From NCBI GenBank assembly GCA_029378245.1, contig JARKIF010000269.1:1-36853 (forward strand): 36,853 nucleotides of DNA. The letters are read 5' to 3'. Of this stretch, positions 9,194-19,484 are shown one piece after another. Under the pieces are notes generated by a model. It saw only the letters and a program-made list of their open reading frames with translations. It was not told where the DNA came from and ran no database searches. The position numbers and the translations under genes are program-made. Each line of letters opens with the position of its first letter. Positions within the stretch are counted from its first letter, which is position 1. Source of the stretch: Roridomyces roridus (lineage: Eukaryota > Basidiomycota > Agaricomycetes > Agaricales > Mycenaceae).

Positions 9194-10654
9194 CTAATTG
9201 CTCTCATAAACAAGCTGTTCTGCAATTACTTCGAGCTCCCTGTTTTGCACCGCTTGGTACGTGACATCCAGCGACCAACCAGACCACAGATCCGCTTCGA
9301 GGTCATTGTCAATGCCCCTGTCCTCGATACGAACAAATTCGAGAGATGGCAGGGCCCTAACGAGACACGCCGTTAGCCTCCGCATGTCAGCGTTCGCAAT
9401 GAGGCATCCCGGAGTCTGCTCGTCCGGGTCTGCTTCAAAACCGTCTGGAAAGAGCAGATGTCGATGCATGTTGACCAGGTGCAAGTTTTGCAAAAATTGC
9501 AATCCAGCAAGTGTCGATACGAGTTTGTCCTGAAAATCATGTGAGCCACGGGTAAAATGCCCTTGTTTTAACTTACCGCGGCGAGCGACTGTTTCATTCC
9601 CCAACGAGGCATCTCGAGATCCAGCGATGGGAGTCGAGGCAACAACGAATGGGCTACCTTGGCAGCGGAGATTCCAGCAGCCTCCAATATGAACAAGCAG
9701 ATCTGGGTCACGGCCCATTGTTCTAGTGCCACCGCCGACTCGATGCGATTTAAAGTATAGGCAGTGAAAACAGCAACCGCAGCGAGCGATTCTCTTTCCA
9801 AAGCGGTAAAGATTCGCGAGGGAAACGACATGTATGTATGTCTTCCCCAATCTGGGTTAGTGAAGTGCCCGTAGAAGCGGATAGTTTTGAGATGGGGCTG
9901 CCGTTCTACGAGATGCGGTAACCAAGAAGAGGGCTCCTTGCAGTTTTGATCCACCTCAAGTTCCTCCATGCCTGAGAAGGGAAGTGAAGAACTGAGGGAA
10001 CCGGCCTCCTCGACGCGAATGGAGAGGGTTTTAAGACCCCGCATAAAAAGTGCATGCAGTTCCGATTCCCGAGGCTCAGAAGGATGGTGAATGGTTTTGA
10101 GGACGATTTTCGAGAGGGATACGGAGGTAGAGGATGCGAGAAAGGAAGGGTCGATCGTGCCGTACAGTGCGACAATGGTTAGGCTGGGGTGCGCGTTGAG
10201 AGCAGAGAGTAGGTCTTGATACATCCGCGCGGCCGGCAAATGGACTACCTCCAGCGACCCAAGGCAACGAAGAAGGGCAACAAAAATTGGAATTTCATTC
10301 CCTGTCACGTCCAAGAGTTGGACTTGCCTGGGAAGAGCTGAGTGAAATGAACACTAAAAGAAAGAGATATTAAAAAGACCTGATCAGACTCGTAAAGTCG
10401 GGGTCCTCTTGGCACTGAAAACTGAAGAGTTGTAGCCTTTCCCTGCGGATATTCAAAGTCGAGAAGAGAGGGGATAGACATAGTTGGCGGAGCGTCCTGC
10501 AGACCAGCGAGAATGATCGGATGTGGCGAAGTGAAGCACAAAGAAAAGTATCTCCTCCGAATATGCTCCGGGTTTTAAAGGGTGGTCGTAGCTCATGGAG
10601 AAGGTTTATAATAACGAGCAGCAGTTCTGGAGGTAGAGAGAGAAGACAAGGCAT
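9194..10654 (-). CDS. F-box domain protein
   Basis: Minus-strand exons 10380-10654, 9577-10327 and 9194-9529 (introns 52 and 47 nt) give 453 aa with consistent phases. The N-terminus is an F-box: SLPPELLLVIINLL, later RSFSLVCRTLRQLCLSPLFS. The remainder is a leucine-rich, weakly repetitive region (for example FVALLRCLGSLEVVHLP, HALFMRGLKTLSIRV, PHLKTIRFYGHF), as in the large Agaricomycete F-box families. Such proteins usually link substrates to an SCF ubiquitin ligase through SKP1; the substrate cannot be told from sequence. The leader contains a run of 11-12 T on the + strand around 10690. Confidence 0.8.
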
Positions 10655-11106
10655 CCAACTTGTTTGTCACTGTTGTCATTGATCCAGTTGCGATTTTTTT
10701 TTTTTGAGGAGCGTTAATGGAAATCGGCAAGAGGGAGCGCGGTCGCTTTGCCGTTTCCCACCCCGTACTTCCAGACGCGACCCACAGGCGGCCTCGCCGG
10801 GTTTCCGGGCCGACATAGTCGGTCACCTGACTCACCTCCTTCCCGCTAGATGTGGCTCTGGGACTCAAACCAGGCCGAGTAGAAATACAATAATATACAT
10901 CCTCGCGAGGAAATGTTGCTGTACATCCACACCTCTAGTGTGGTATGTGGGACTTCGGCAGCAACAAGCTCAGGCGGCCGGATGATGAACATCATCTTCC
11001 GTTCCGCCGTCATCAGTTGCGAACTCTCATCAAGACCGCGCTCAGGTGCGTGAAAAATCGGTCCCTGAAGCAGTTCTTGATCTTTCGAATTGAATGTTTT
11101 TCTCCC
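10655..11106. other. Divergent promoter region between two F-box genes
   Basis: This 452-bp gap separates the start codons of two F-box genes on opposite strands. No additional gene or clear TATA element is supported. A poly-T tract lies at about 10690-10701. Confidence 0.4.
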
Positions 11107-12644
11107 ATGACCTTGCTCTGTCCCCAATGCGGCGCCCCGCCCAGCTCAAGGACCGAACCCGACATGAGCATCACGGTGGAAGGTCCCAGCACCATAGCGC
11201 GATATCTCAGGTTGATGCGTACAAATGAGCCGCCGGCCGGACCTGAATTGGCGTACATCCGGGGTGTAGCATCCAAAACCGACGCTCGGCTGGCAAGCAT
11301 GGACACCCAAATATCGAATCTCCGGGCTCAATTGATACAACTCGAGGACGAGCGTTCCGTCTTGGCCGAGGCTCATCAGCAACACAAGGCAATCCTGTCT
11401 CCGCTGAGGCGTATGCCGCCGGAAATTATGGCCAACATCTTCTTGTACACGTTGCCCTCGCTATCTGAGATCGCCCATTCGTCCGAGCCCAAGACCACAC
11501 AGAGTCCGTGGATCTTGGGTCAGATATGCAGCCGTTGGAGAGAAATCGCTCTCTCGACATCTTCATTATGGTCCATGATCCACGTCTCGGCGAGCAAACG
11601 AAAGTTGGACCCACTCCCAATGATTCAGACACAGATTGACCGGGCTCGGATGCTCAAGATCCATTTCTACCCTCGTAAAGACGGCGAACCGACCCCGGGA
11701 ATGATCGAATTCTTGGAATTCCTATCCGAGCACTCGGCTCGCTGGGAAGAGCTTAGCATCCGCTTGACCGAGTCATTGGCTCCTCACATGGCCGGGCTTA
11801 GGGGGCGGCTGCCTTCACTCCGCCAGCTATGGGTGAATTGGGCTGCTCCTGGTGCAGACACGGCAATCGAATCTCTCAAATGTGCCCTTCCTTGATGGAC
11901 CTAGCATTAGGCCGGATGGATAACGTGCCCCAACCCCTTTCCCTTCTATTCCAGGCAGCTCACCTCACTTCCTATCGAGTGTATTGTCCGTGGAAGACTC
12001 ACCGAGGTATCCTGAGGAGAGCTCCGAACATCGTGGAAGCCAAGATATCGGTTCCTTCCGGCGGTCAGCCGTGGTCGGTGCCCGAAGAAAATAAAGTCAT
12101 TGATATGACTGATCTCCAACGCCTTTATGTTTTTCCTTCCAATGTCCTGCAGTACCTCAGGGCACCGGCGCTGACCGGAATAGCATGTTATGGGAAACGA
12201 GAGAACAGCATTTGGCACGACCTAGATGCCTTTTGCATCCGTTCTTCTTGCATACTGAGGCAGCTTTGCATTGAAGGACTCCCGGATGCCAATCTAACCA
12301 CGGAGATCCTCAAGAAATATCCCTCCATTAAAAATGTGGCGCTCGTGCTCACGTTAGGGGTGCGAGACGAGATGTCAAATTCCCTCAACACCCATTTGAA
12401 TCTTTTCACCCACCGAGACGCGCCAGTGTTTCCCCAATTGGAGGAAATTTCTTTCGGGGCGCGAAAAACTTTTCCCATCAACTATGAGCTCTTCCTCAAG
12501 ATGCTGCAATCCCGCCGGAATTTTTCCCGCACCATGTATTCCGCTGCGCTCATCGCGAAATCGGGTTCCAGCCCTGATGCAATTACACGTGCAGGGCTGA
12601 GCGCGCTCGAAAAGGATGGACTGCGCTTGCTCCTGGGCTGTTAA
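11107..12644 (+). CDS. F-box-like protein with N-terminal coiled coil; 1-nt frame break
   Basis: A single exon begins MTLLCPQCGAPPSSRTE, a zinc-ribbon-like start common to a large Agaricomycete F-box family. A coiled coil follows (residues ~55-95: TDARLASMDTQISNLRAQL), then the F-box core LSPLRRMPPEIMANIFLYTLP and ICSRWREIALSTSSLWSMI. The rest resembles a diverged leucine-rich region. The frame from 11107 stops at about 11893, but the downstream frame continues the same protein (PSLMDLALGRMDN onward) to the stop at 12644. Adding one C to the CCC run at 11885-11887 joins them exactly; the total length of 1538 nt is one short of a multiple of three. The repaired length would be 512 aa. This could be a base-call error or a recent inactivation. 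Confidence 0.78.
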
Positions 12645-13007
12645 GACAGGGAAGTGGGTAAACACCTAGACAGATGGACGTACGGAACCCTATGGATTTT
12701 TTGAGTATGAATTTCCGAAGTGTAGTCTGTTCTGTTACTTAGATTAACCGCTCCCCAAACACACACAGCTGCTCATCTTGTCTTGAAACATTAAAGACGC
12801 AAGCCAAAACAAAGTCCTCCTCGTTGTCGGTCCTGCAGTCTTCATTCAAAGGAATTGCACCCGTGTCTCAAAAAGGCTTTCAACGCCAATGTCCGAAAAA
12901 GGCAGTTTTGCGTCTGGTCCAGCATTGGTGAGCATGACAGCTGAAATCAAGACACGGTGGCTGACAACTGCTCGACACTCTTGTCTTCTCCTGCTATCAT
13001 CGCAACC
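12645..13007. other. Intergenic region
   Basis: About 360 bp between two plus-strand genes. It should hold the 3' end of the F-box gene and the promoter of the coiled-coil gene. No open frame, RNA gene or TATA box is evident. Confidence 0.4.
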
Positions 13008-14300
13008 ATGAACCTTATTGCAATACTCCTACAACTGTTGTCCCTCCTCGTCTCCATCTTCCCCAAACTCTGGCACGCTGTCACCTCGCCATGGGTCGCG
13101 CAGCTTACCTACATCATCTCCGTCCTGCAAGCCCATATCAACACCCTACAAGGCCAAGTCTCTCTCTTCAAGGCCAAGTCTCTCTCTTCAAGGCCAAAGT
13201 CTCTGTCCTCAAGGTCGACTGCTCTGTACTCCGCACTGAGCTCGCCGGGCTGCGCAACAAGATGGGCGAGCTCCTCAACGCCGACACCGTGCAAAAGAAG
13301 TATATCACATTCTTAATCGACCAGGCCAGAGAGGAGGGGAAGAACAGCGTACCAGCAACAAATCAATATGCTCATCAACGCCAACCTCGCTCAAGCTGCG
13401 TTCATCGAGGAGTTGCAGATTCGGGCCAGAGAAGACGCTGCCGAAGCAGAGGAAGAGAAGCAACAAATGATGGACGTCGGTCTCAGTATCTTCGTCTCTT
13501 TACTCGAGAAAATGGCGGTGGCGGATCACCAGGCGCGCGAGGTGGAGTGGGCGCTGCGGCAGAACCTGGAGCGCAAGGGCAAGCAGATTGAAATCCTTCA
13601 AGACCAACAGGCTGCCGCCGAGACCCATGCAGCTTCCCTCAAGACCGCGCTGCTCAAGAGCGCATCGGAGCTTGACACAACTCGCCACGCCCTTACCACG
13701 GTCATCACTGCTCAGGTCGACCAACAGGAGCAGGTCAAGCAGCTCCAGGGACGCATCGAGGTGCTCGAGAACGACGCCCGTGACCGTCGACAAAGGCACG
13801 AGGCCCAACTCAAGAACAAGGCCACCGAGCTGGAAGCTCTCAGTGACAAGCTCCTCGTCGCTTGCGACGCCCGTGAGCACGCCGACGCCCAGGTCAAGGA
13901 GGCACGGGCCAACATCATTGCTCTCGAGACCACGCTCACCGGCGTCAACACCCAGCTGGCCACCTCCGCCGCCGCCAACTCCAAACACCGCAAGGTTATC
14001 AAGGCGCTCAAGGTCAAACTCGCTGCCCTCGAGCAAGTCGCGGCCGAGACCGATGCCAAGACTGTTGAGAAGATTGCGTTGTTGCTGAATGAGGTCGAGG
14101 GGTTGAGACGAATGGCGCTGGAGAAGTCGGTCGATGGTGTCTACCGTCAGTTGAAGACGACGTCAAAGCTGGAGGCTCTGGAGACGAGGGCGGAGAAGGC
14201 AGAGGGCCAAGTGGCAACTTTGGAGAGGCTGGCGAGGAAACGGGGGTTTGAGAGGAATGGGGACGAGTGCGGGCGGTCTACCAAGAGGATGCGTATTTAG
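13008..14300 (+). CDS. N-terminally hydrophobic long coiled-coil protein, frame disrupted by a 20-bp duplication and a +1
   Basis: The start ATG at 13008 is followed by a hydrophobic segment (MNLIAILLQLLSLLVSIFP), probably a signal anchor. Almost the whole remainder is heptad-rich coiled coil (EELQIRAREDAAEAEEE, QVKQLQGRIEVLENDARD, EALETRAEKAEGQVATLER), ending in a basic stretch (KRGFERNG...TKRMRI). I do not recognise a named family. An exact 20-bp tandem repeat (13151-13170 = 13171-13190) pushes the frame out, so translation from the ATG stops at 13316. The intended frame resumes after the G run 13336-13339, which has one G too many. Removing one repeat copy and one G would give 423 codons of uninterrupted coiled coil. 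The two changes add 21 nt, so the ATG and the C-terminal half are formally in the same frame. Confidence 0.72.
13151..13190. repeat. Exact 20-bp tandem duplication inside a coding region
   Basis: Two identical 20-bp units (AGGCCAAGTCTCTCTCTTCA) lie side by side. They are followed by a diverged 21-bp unit (13191-13211) that keeps the coding frame. Because 20 is not a multiple of three, the duplication shifts the reading frame of the coiled-coil gene. Confidence 0.9.
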
Positions 14301-14546
14301 GGGATGGGTGGGGACGCAAAGAAAACTAGAAAACCGCCAAAAACCACTCTCGAGGCGGGGGAGTCAGAAAATACAAAATAGGACGGAGGAGATAGAAAAC
14401 CCTAGAATGAATAGAATGAGAAAAAATTCGCTTGTCTGAATCTGCGGTTGGTCGAGGAGGAAGAGGAGATACACAATGGCAAACAACGCGGTCGCGTTCC
14501 TGCATTAGAAGACTACAATAGAGATACCAGCTACTTTCTGACGCTC

Positions 14547-16010
14547 TCAAACACGCGTACCATACACATCCTTGGCCGTAACACCCGCCTGGCCCCGACG
14601 AATGTTCGCCTGCGCCCACTTTTTGATTCGGATAGACTCGATCTGGATGAACCCAGTCGTATCCGTCGGCTCAAACCCACCCATCTCATCCATGGAGCTC
14701 TGGCGCTCATCATACAACCCCTCAGAACTCTCCCGCCCCTCAACGACGACATTACCCTTGTACAGCTTCAACCGCACGAGCCCATTCACCGTCCGTTGGC
14801 TCGCAGGAATCGCGCTGACGATAAACTCGCGCTCGGGCGTGAAGAAGTGGCCGTTGTACAACATCCGGCTCAGTTCGACTGTGACGAATTGGTCCCGGAG
14901 GGCACGAACATTCCGGTCGAGCGTCAACCCCTCGAGGTCGACGTGTGCGGCACGGAGGATGGTCGCACCAGGGGACTCGTAGCATCCCCGCGACTTAACG
15001 CCAATGAAGCGATTCTCGACAATGTCGATCCGCCCGATACCGTGCTTGCGGCCAAGGGCGTTGAGCGCGAGGAAGATTTCGACGGCGTCAGTGTGTGTCT
15101 CGCCCGAGTCGGGCACGGTGACTTTTGTGGGGAGACCCTGGCTGAATTCGATAGTTATCCGCTCAGGCGTCTCGGGGGCGGATTCCGGAGCAGTGGTGAG
15201 CTTCCACATGTCCGTGGGCGGCGTGGTGTTGGGGTCCTCGAGGATGCCAGCTTCGTACGAGATGTGGAAGAGGTTCTCGTCGGTAGACCAGGGCTTGGAA
15301 GCGGTTTGCACGACGGGAATGTTCTTCTCGGCGGCATATTGGAGGAGAGCCTGACGACCAGGGAAACGGTTGTAGAATTCTAGCTGTCGTTAATGCCATC
15401 CACACGTAAAGCTAAGAGTCGTACCAGGTAACCGCCATGGCGCGACGACCTTGATATCCGGCTTGAGACCATAGAAAGCCAGCTCAAATCGGACCTGGTC
15501 GTTGCCCTTGCCCGTGCAGCCATGAGAGACGAAACTTGCAGAATATCAGAATGTGAACAAAGTCACTTGCAGCACTCACTTGCATCCCTCCTTATCGGCG
15601 ATCTCGATCATTCCACGAGCGATGACTGGCCGAGCAAGAGACGTGCCGAGAAGGTAGACGTTCTCATAGATGCAGTTGGCCTGGACGGCAGGGTAGATGA
15701 GCTCAGTAACAAACTCGCGTTTCAAGTCCTGTGTGGCCGTTCAGCACCAACTCAAGTCAAGTACAACATGAACGCGCCTGAAGGAAGAACTTTTTGGCGC
15801 CGACTTTGAGGGCTTTCTTCTCCGCGGCAGCAAAGTCCTAGGAGGTAGTTGAAGGCTATCCTGGTCAACTGCTAAAAGAGCTTTTACCTCTTCCTGGCCG
15901 ACATCTGCCATGAAGGCGTAGACCTCGTATCCCTGCTCGATGAGCCAGGCGAGAATGCATGAGGTGTCAAGACCACCAGAGTAGGCGAGGAGGACGCGTC
16001 CCAGAGACAT
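14547..16010 (-). CDS. ARG1: Argininosuccinate synthase
   Basis: Five exons (15888-16010, 15778-15837, 15580-15728, 15425-15534, 14547-15379) sum to 1275 nt, encoding 424 aa, the normal eukaryotic length. The ATP-binding P-loop-like motif [14 protein letters not shown] is at residues ~7-20. Further family signatures are [58 protein letters not shown] and [11 protein letters not shown]. The enzyme joins citrulline and aspartate using ATP in arginine biosynthesis, in the cytosol in fungi. Intron 2 (15729-15777) begins with GC rather than GT (CAG then GCGCGT), and the exon phases demand that site. All other introns are GT-AG, 45-50 nt. The leader is short: the next gene's stop codon lies 117 bp upstream. 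Confidence 0.96.
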
Positions 16011-16127
16011 GGTGGATGAGAGAAAGAATGCGTTCGAGTCAAGTGTAATTTTTAGCCGATGGCAATTAGTTGGGCGCCGAATAAAACCGAAATTCCGAAC
16101 AAGATTTATTTTGCTACAAGGTTTCTA

Positions 16128-17678
16128 CTAGTACTCGTTTCTCTGCGTTACAGTGAGCTGGTTAGCTTCAATATTGAATGTCGACACGACGTTATGCAAG
16201 AAAACGTCCCCACTGGAAATAGTCAGCAACCCAATCGGCTCAAAAGTGAAGAAATGCACAGTATGAAAACAGTGTCCGGTGTGGCTTCACCTCCGTCCTG
16301 TGTGCCCGAGATACACACATTTTCCTCGTTAGTTGCGAGAATCTGGTCCCGGGGGTCAATGGGAAACAGCTTCCCCCCGATATTGACTGAGAACTGCGGC
16401 GCCGTGGCGTTGCAGGCGACAAAATACAATCCTTGTTCCTCGTCAAACGTGGCCTTGGGCTTGAAACCCGCATTGTACTTCTTGGCGACATCGGTGGGCA
16501 GATAGTTGAGTGTGGTACCAGTGTCCAGGATGGTATTGTTGTTGGCAGTCGAGAGGGAGGTGCTATTCGTAAACACGAATGCAGCGACATCGACGGTGTA
16601 GAACCAGTACACAGCGTTCTTGGTCGTGGGAACACCGGTCTTGGCTGCGTACCCTTGGATGGGAACGGTCACAGCGTTCTTTGAGACTGCAACTGGCGGC
16701 ATCCCACCAAAGGCCAGGAAACCCAAATTAGGATCGTTAGTCGGATTCCCCGAGCTTGGGCGATTGAGTGCGATAGAGAAATCTGTCCAATGGCATTAGA
16801 TACAAGTTGGAGCGACGGCAAACTGATACTAACATGGGTTGGTGACCTTGCTCTGCTTGATCGCTGTAGTGAAGAACGGATCGTACGGAATGTGGTTAGC
16901 GTCGGACGCTTTGGTCGGATCCGTAGTGTTGTAAACACTGGTGAGGTCCGGATACGCGAGCCCAAGCAGTCCCGAATTGACCCCGTCGCCGTTCCACGCC
17001 GCCAAGTCGGGTGTGCCCAGCTCTTGCTGGGTAACTTTGAGCCCGCCCACGGAGACGGTGTCAAAGCCAACGGGACCTGAAAGGAATTCTCTGTAAATTA
17101 CTTATGAGAAGCAGGATGCGATAATTTTCGATGTGAACGCACCCGTCGCCATACGAGATGTTGAAGCTGACGTCGGGGAACTTTTCGAAAGTTTTGGATG
17201 CTGTGGTGCTGAAGCCAGAGCTTCCAAAACCACAGGATTTTTCAGACTGCGGATCGCCGTCAAGATCGAAACATCCGAATCCCTTCTTCACCAGCCAGGT
17301 ATCCGAGCTATGTGGTTATTTGAGCTTTTGAAACAAAATCAAAAAAGATCAAACGCACCTCCCGGTGTCCACAATCGCAGGAAACGTTTGCCCACCCACG
17401 GTGATATTAGTGAGATACTCCTGGTCAAAATCCGACCCAGCAAGAACGGCTGTAAAGTTGTTTGACGAGACATGGCCGCGTAGGGAAGTCATCAACGACG
17501 TCTTGGACGTCCTGCGCGGCGTTTTGTGGCTGAGAGAAACGACGAACTGGGCAGGAGGAATAACCGCAGGCAGCAGAGCGCGAGGGGCCTCCGATACGTG
17601 CCTCACGGCGGCGAATTCAGCATGGGCAGCAGCGCAGACAAGGGCCAGAAGAGAGAGCGAGGTAGCGACAGCTGGCAT
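16128..17678 (-). CDS. Secreted pepsin-type aspartic protease (peptidase family A1)
   Basis: Five exons (17359-17678, 17143-17307, 16834-17090, 16260-16782, 16128-16212) encode 449 aa in frame. The first ~20 residues (MPAVATSLSLLALVCAAAHA) are a signal peptide, followed by a propeptide. The first catalytic motif, FPAIVDTGSSDTWLV, is formed across intron 1 (DTGS). The flap region reads FNISYGDGEFLSG. The second catalytic motif is NTILDTGTTLNYLP (DTGT). The C-terminal FILGDVFLHNVVSTF is the usual family ending. Several N-x-S/T sites are present (for example NNFT, NITV, NNNT, NATA). It should be an acid protease acting outside the cell or in the vacuole. No GPI or long Ser/Thr tail is seen. The gene is intact, with a short intergenic gap to ARG1 on the same strand. 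Confidence 0.93.
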
Positions 17679-17711
17679 TGCGGCGTGGAGACGAACATGG
17701 ATGCTGGGGTA

Positions 17712-17717
17712 CTTATA
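17712..17717 (-). promoter_or_regulatory. TATA-like element upstream of the aspartic protease
   Basis: On the minus strand, TATAAG lies about 35 bp before the protease start codon at 17678. If used, the leader would be very short. There is no other support. Confidence 0.3.
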
Positions 17718-17729
17718 CTCTTAGCCTCG

Positions 17730-18675
17730 ATCCTGCCTATGCAGCAGAATGGCAAGCTCATGGAGTGTCGCATGGTGGTCGGAGTTAGAGCAGATCAGGA
17801 CAACCAGTTGCCCAATGCGGACGCACTGCTTGCCCATCGCGGTGGGTCGATATGGACATTCGAGCACCTATAATAATTCAGACATGTCTTCGAGAACCAA
17901 AACACGTCTGCAGATTTTTGGGAATTACAGGCTACACAACCCCCGCCTACTTGAGCCAACAGTAAAATTCCTCCTGTTCGCGTCCGGTTCGCAATTATGG
18001 GAGCTAGGTGTCGCCGTCTTCCCTTCCCTGGAGCACATCGCTTCCAAAACGGACAATCACGTCGGCAGTTTAACCCGCCAATCCTTCCAATTCGTTTGCC
18101 ACCATGAGGCCACTCTGGCGACGCAGAAGTCGCGGCCAGCCATCTGAGGACCATATCGCGCTCGAGGGCAACAAGTTCCGCATACCGTTTAGCATTCTCG
18201 GCAGCGAAATCTCGTCCTTGTGCGGGCTCCCAGTCCAATGTCATACTTTGGGTAGTACTTGCTCATTCGGGTTCTGCGATCAAGTCGAAGAACGGAAGGG
18301 GAGGATGGGCGGTGGAAATCGGGATACGACCACAGTATAGACCAATTACGCAAGTTCCTGGCAAGAGTTCAAGGAAGAACGACGAATCAAACCGTTGGCG
18401 GCACTTTGGCAGTGCGTCCGAGGCAACGCAGACATCTTCGATGAGTGGTTTTCTGCCCCGTGAATCATTCAGAGGCCAAGTTGAGTATGGTTGGCCGCGT
18501 TCAGGTTGCCGCGATAGTCGAAGGAAATGCGCGGAGTGGAACAAGATTGGAAGGGTGTTGGTCGTGCGGGTTCAAGAGCCTCCGAATTCGTACCTGGACA
18601 TGCGTAGGAAAGGACGGCGCACCGCAAGTATCCAAGTGCCATTGAGCTAGTCCCAGGACCATTCGACCGTGTCAT
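17730..18675. other. Gene-poor region; no gene recognised
   Basis: Several medium-length minus-strand frames exist. One begins MTLDWEPAQGRDFAAENAKR and reads YAELVALERDMVLRWLA (ATG at 18244). Another ends in TAHPPLPFFDLIAEPE (18263-18544). They do not link by credible introns and I recognise no family. They may be remnants of a decayed minus-strand gene or chance frames in GC-rich DNA. Confidence 0.35.
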
Positions 18676-18944
18676 CTTCCACAAGAGAGCGGAATCGCTG
18701 CGCCTGGCCCAAACGAATGCGCTTCCTCAAAATGGAGCACATGGTAAGTACTGGAACAACCGTGAGCGATAGCTACGCACTGAGGAGCTCCCCTCTCATA
18801 GTAAGGACGTGGAGATTGGCAAGCCTCGGTGACTCAAAGTCTGCCGGTACACATCAAGCATCGCAAGCCCGAAAGGGCCAAAGATTCGAAGAAGCAGCAC
18901 TTAGAGGCACGTCCTGGCCCAAATATTCACAGAATGGACGCCGC
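18676..18944. repeat. Degenerate third copy of the dispersed repeat (copies at 24333 and 28694)
   Basis: Short blocks match the better copies in the same order. GCGGAATCGCTGCG at about 18690 corresponds to ACGGAATCGCTGCG in the others. The stretch from about 18820, TGGCAAGCCTCGGTGACTCA through ACACATCAAGCATCGCAAGC and CCCGAAAGGGCC, corresponds to the segment just before the tRNA-like tail. The tRNA-like tail itself is absent. Identity looks roughly 80% in the best 65 bp, with large deletions elsewhere. Confidence 0.55.
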
Positions 18945-19034
18945 ATACACTCTCTACGCTACCGCTCTTTACTACTTATCGCTCTTTATTGAATCTTTCT
19001 GGTACGTACGGAAGAATAAACGGGTTTCCTTCAG
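18945..19034. repeat. 90-bp direct repeat, copy 1
   Basis: Identical to 19395-19484 except for one base (18958 G against 19408 A). It lies immediately 5' of the GH5 fragment and follows the degenerate dispersed repeat. Confidence 0.92.
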
Positions 19035-19048
19035 GTCTTCCCACGCAG

Positions 19049-19382
19049 TTCAATGCCACCGACGAGTTCTTGAATATGTGGGCCGATGCACAAAAGCTCG
19101 CTTACAGCCAGGGCGCTGGTTGGATGGTGCGTGTCTTACTTCAATGCACCACACTTCCTTAACACGTAGCAGTTCTGGAACTTCAAGGTCGAAAAGAGTG
19201 AACTGGCCGGCAATCTCTCCCGGCAGTGGTGAGCATTCTGAATATCTTCCAATCCTAGGCTGACTCGTCTTAGGTCGTACCTCGAGGGCATCGAACTCGG
19301 TTATTTCCTCAAAGATCCTACGCAAGTTCACGATCCCCACGTCTGTGACCCCTACGTCATCAATTCTACCACCACGGCTTAA
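19049..19382 (+). pseudogene. 3' fragment of a GH5 exo-beta-1,3-glucanase gene
   Basis: Three consecutive exons with good GT-AG introns (19127-19172 and 19229-19273) remain: 19049-19126, 19173-19228 and 19274-19382, ending in a stop. They read FNATDEFLNMWADAQKLAYS, GAGWM/FWNFKVEKSELAGNL, SRQW/SYLEGIELGYFL and DPHVCDPY. This is the C-terminal end of secreted fungal glucan 1,3-beta-glucosidases of family GH5. The upstream three quarters of the gene, including signal peptide and catalytic glutamates, is missing: the sequence switches to the 90-bp repeat inside what would be the preceding intron. The remaining codons are undamaged, so the truncation is probably recent. It cannot make an active enzyme. 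Confidence 0.8.
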
Positions 19383-19394
19383 GGTGGTCAAACT

Positions 19395-19484
19395 ATACAC
19401 TCTCTACACTACCGCTCTTTACTACTTATCGCTCTTTATTGAATCTTTCTGGTACGTACGGAAGAATAAACGGGTTTCCTTCAG
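19395..19484. repeat. 90-bp direct repeat, copy 2
   Basis: Second copy of 18945-19034, offset by exactly 450 bp. Its right end overlaps the stop codon (19481-19483) of the minus-strand acylaminoacyl-peptidase gene, so most of the repeat would form the 3' UTR of that gene. Confidence 0.92.

Noticed and set aside
14448..15383. 311-codon plus-strand open frame opposite ARG1
   Set aside because: It lies antisense to the highly conserved last exon of argininosuccinate synthase; length is a shadow of GC-rich codons on the other strand.
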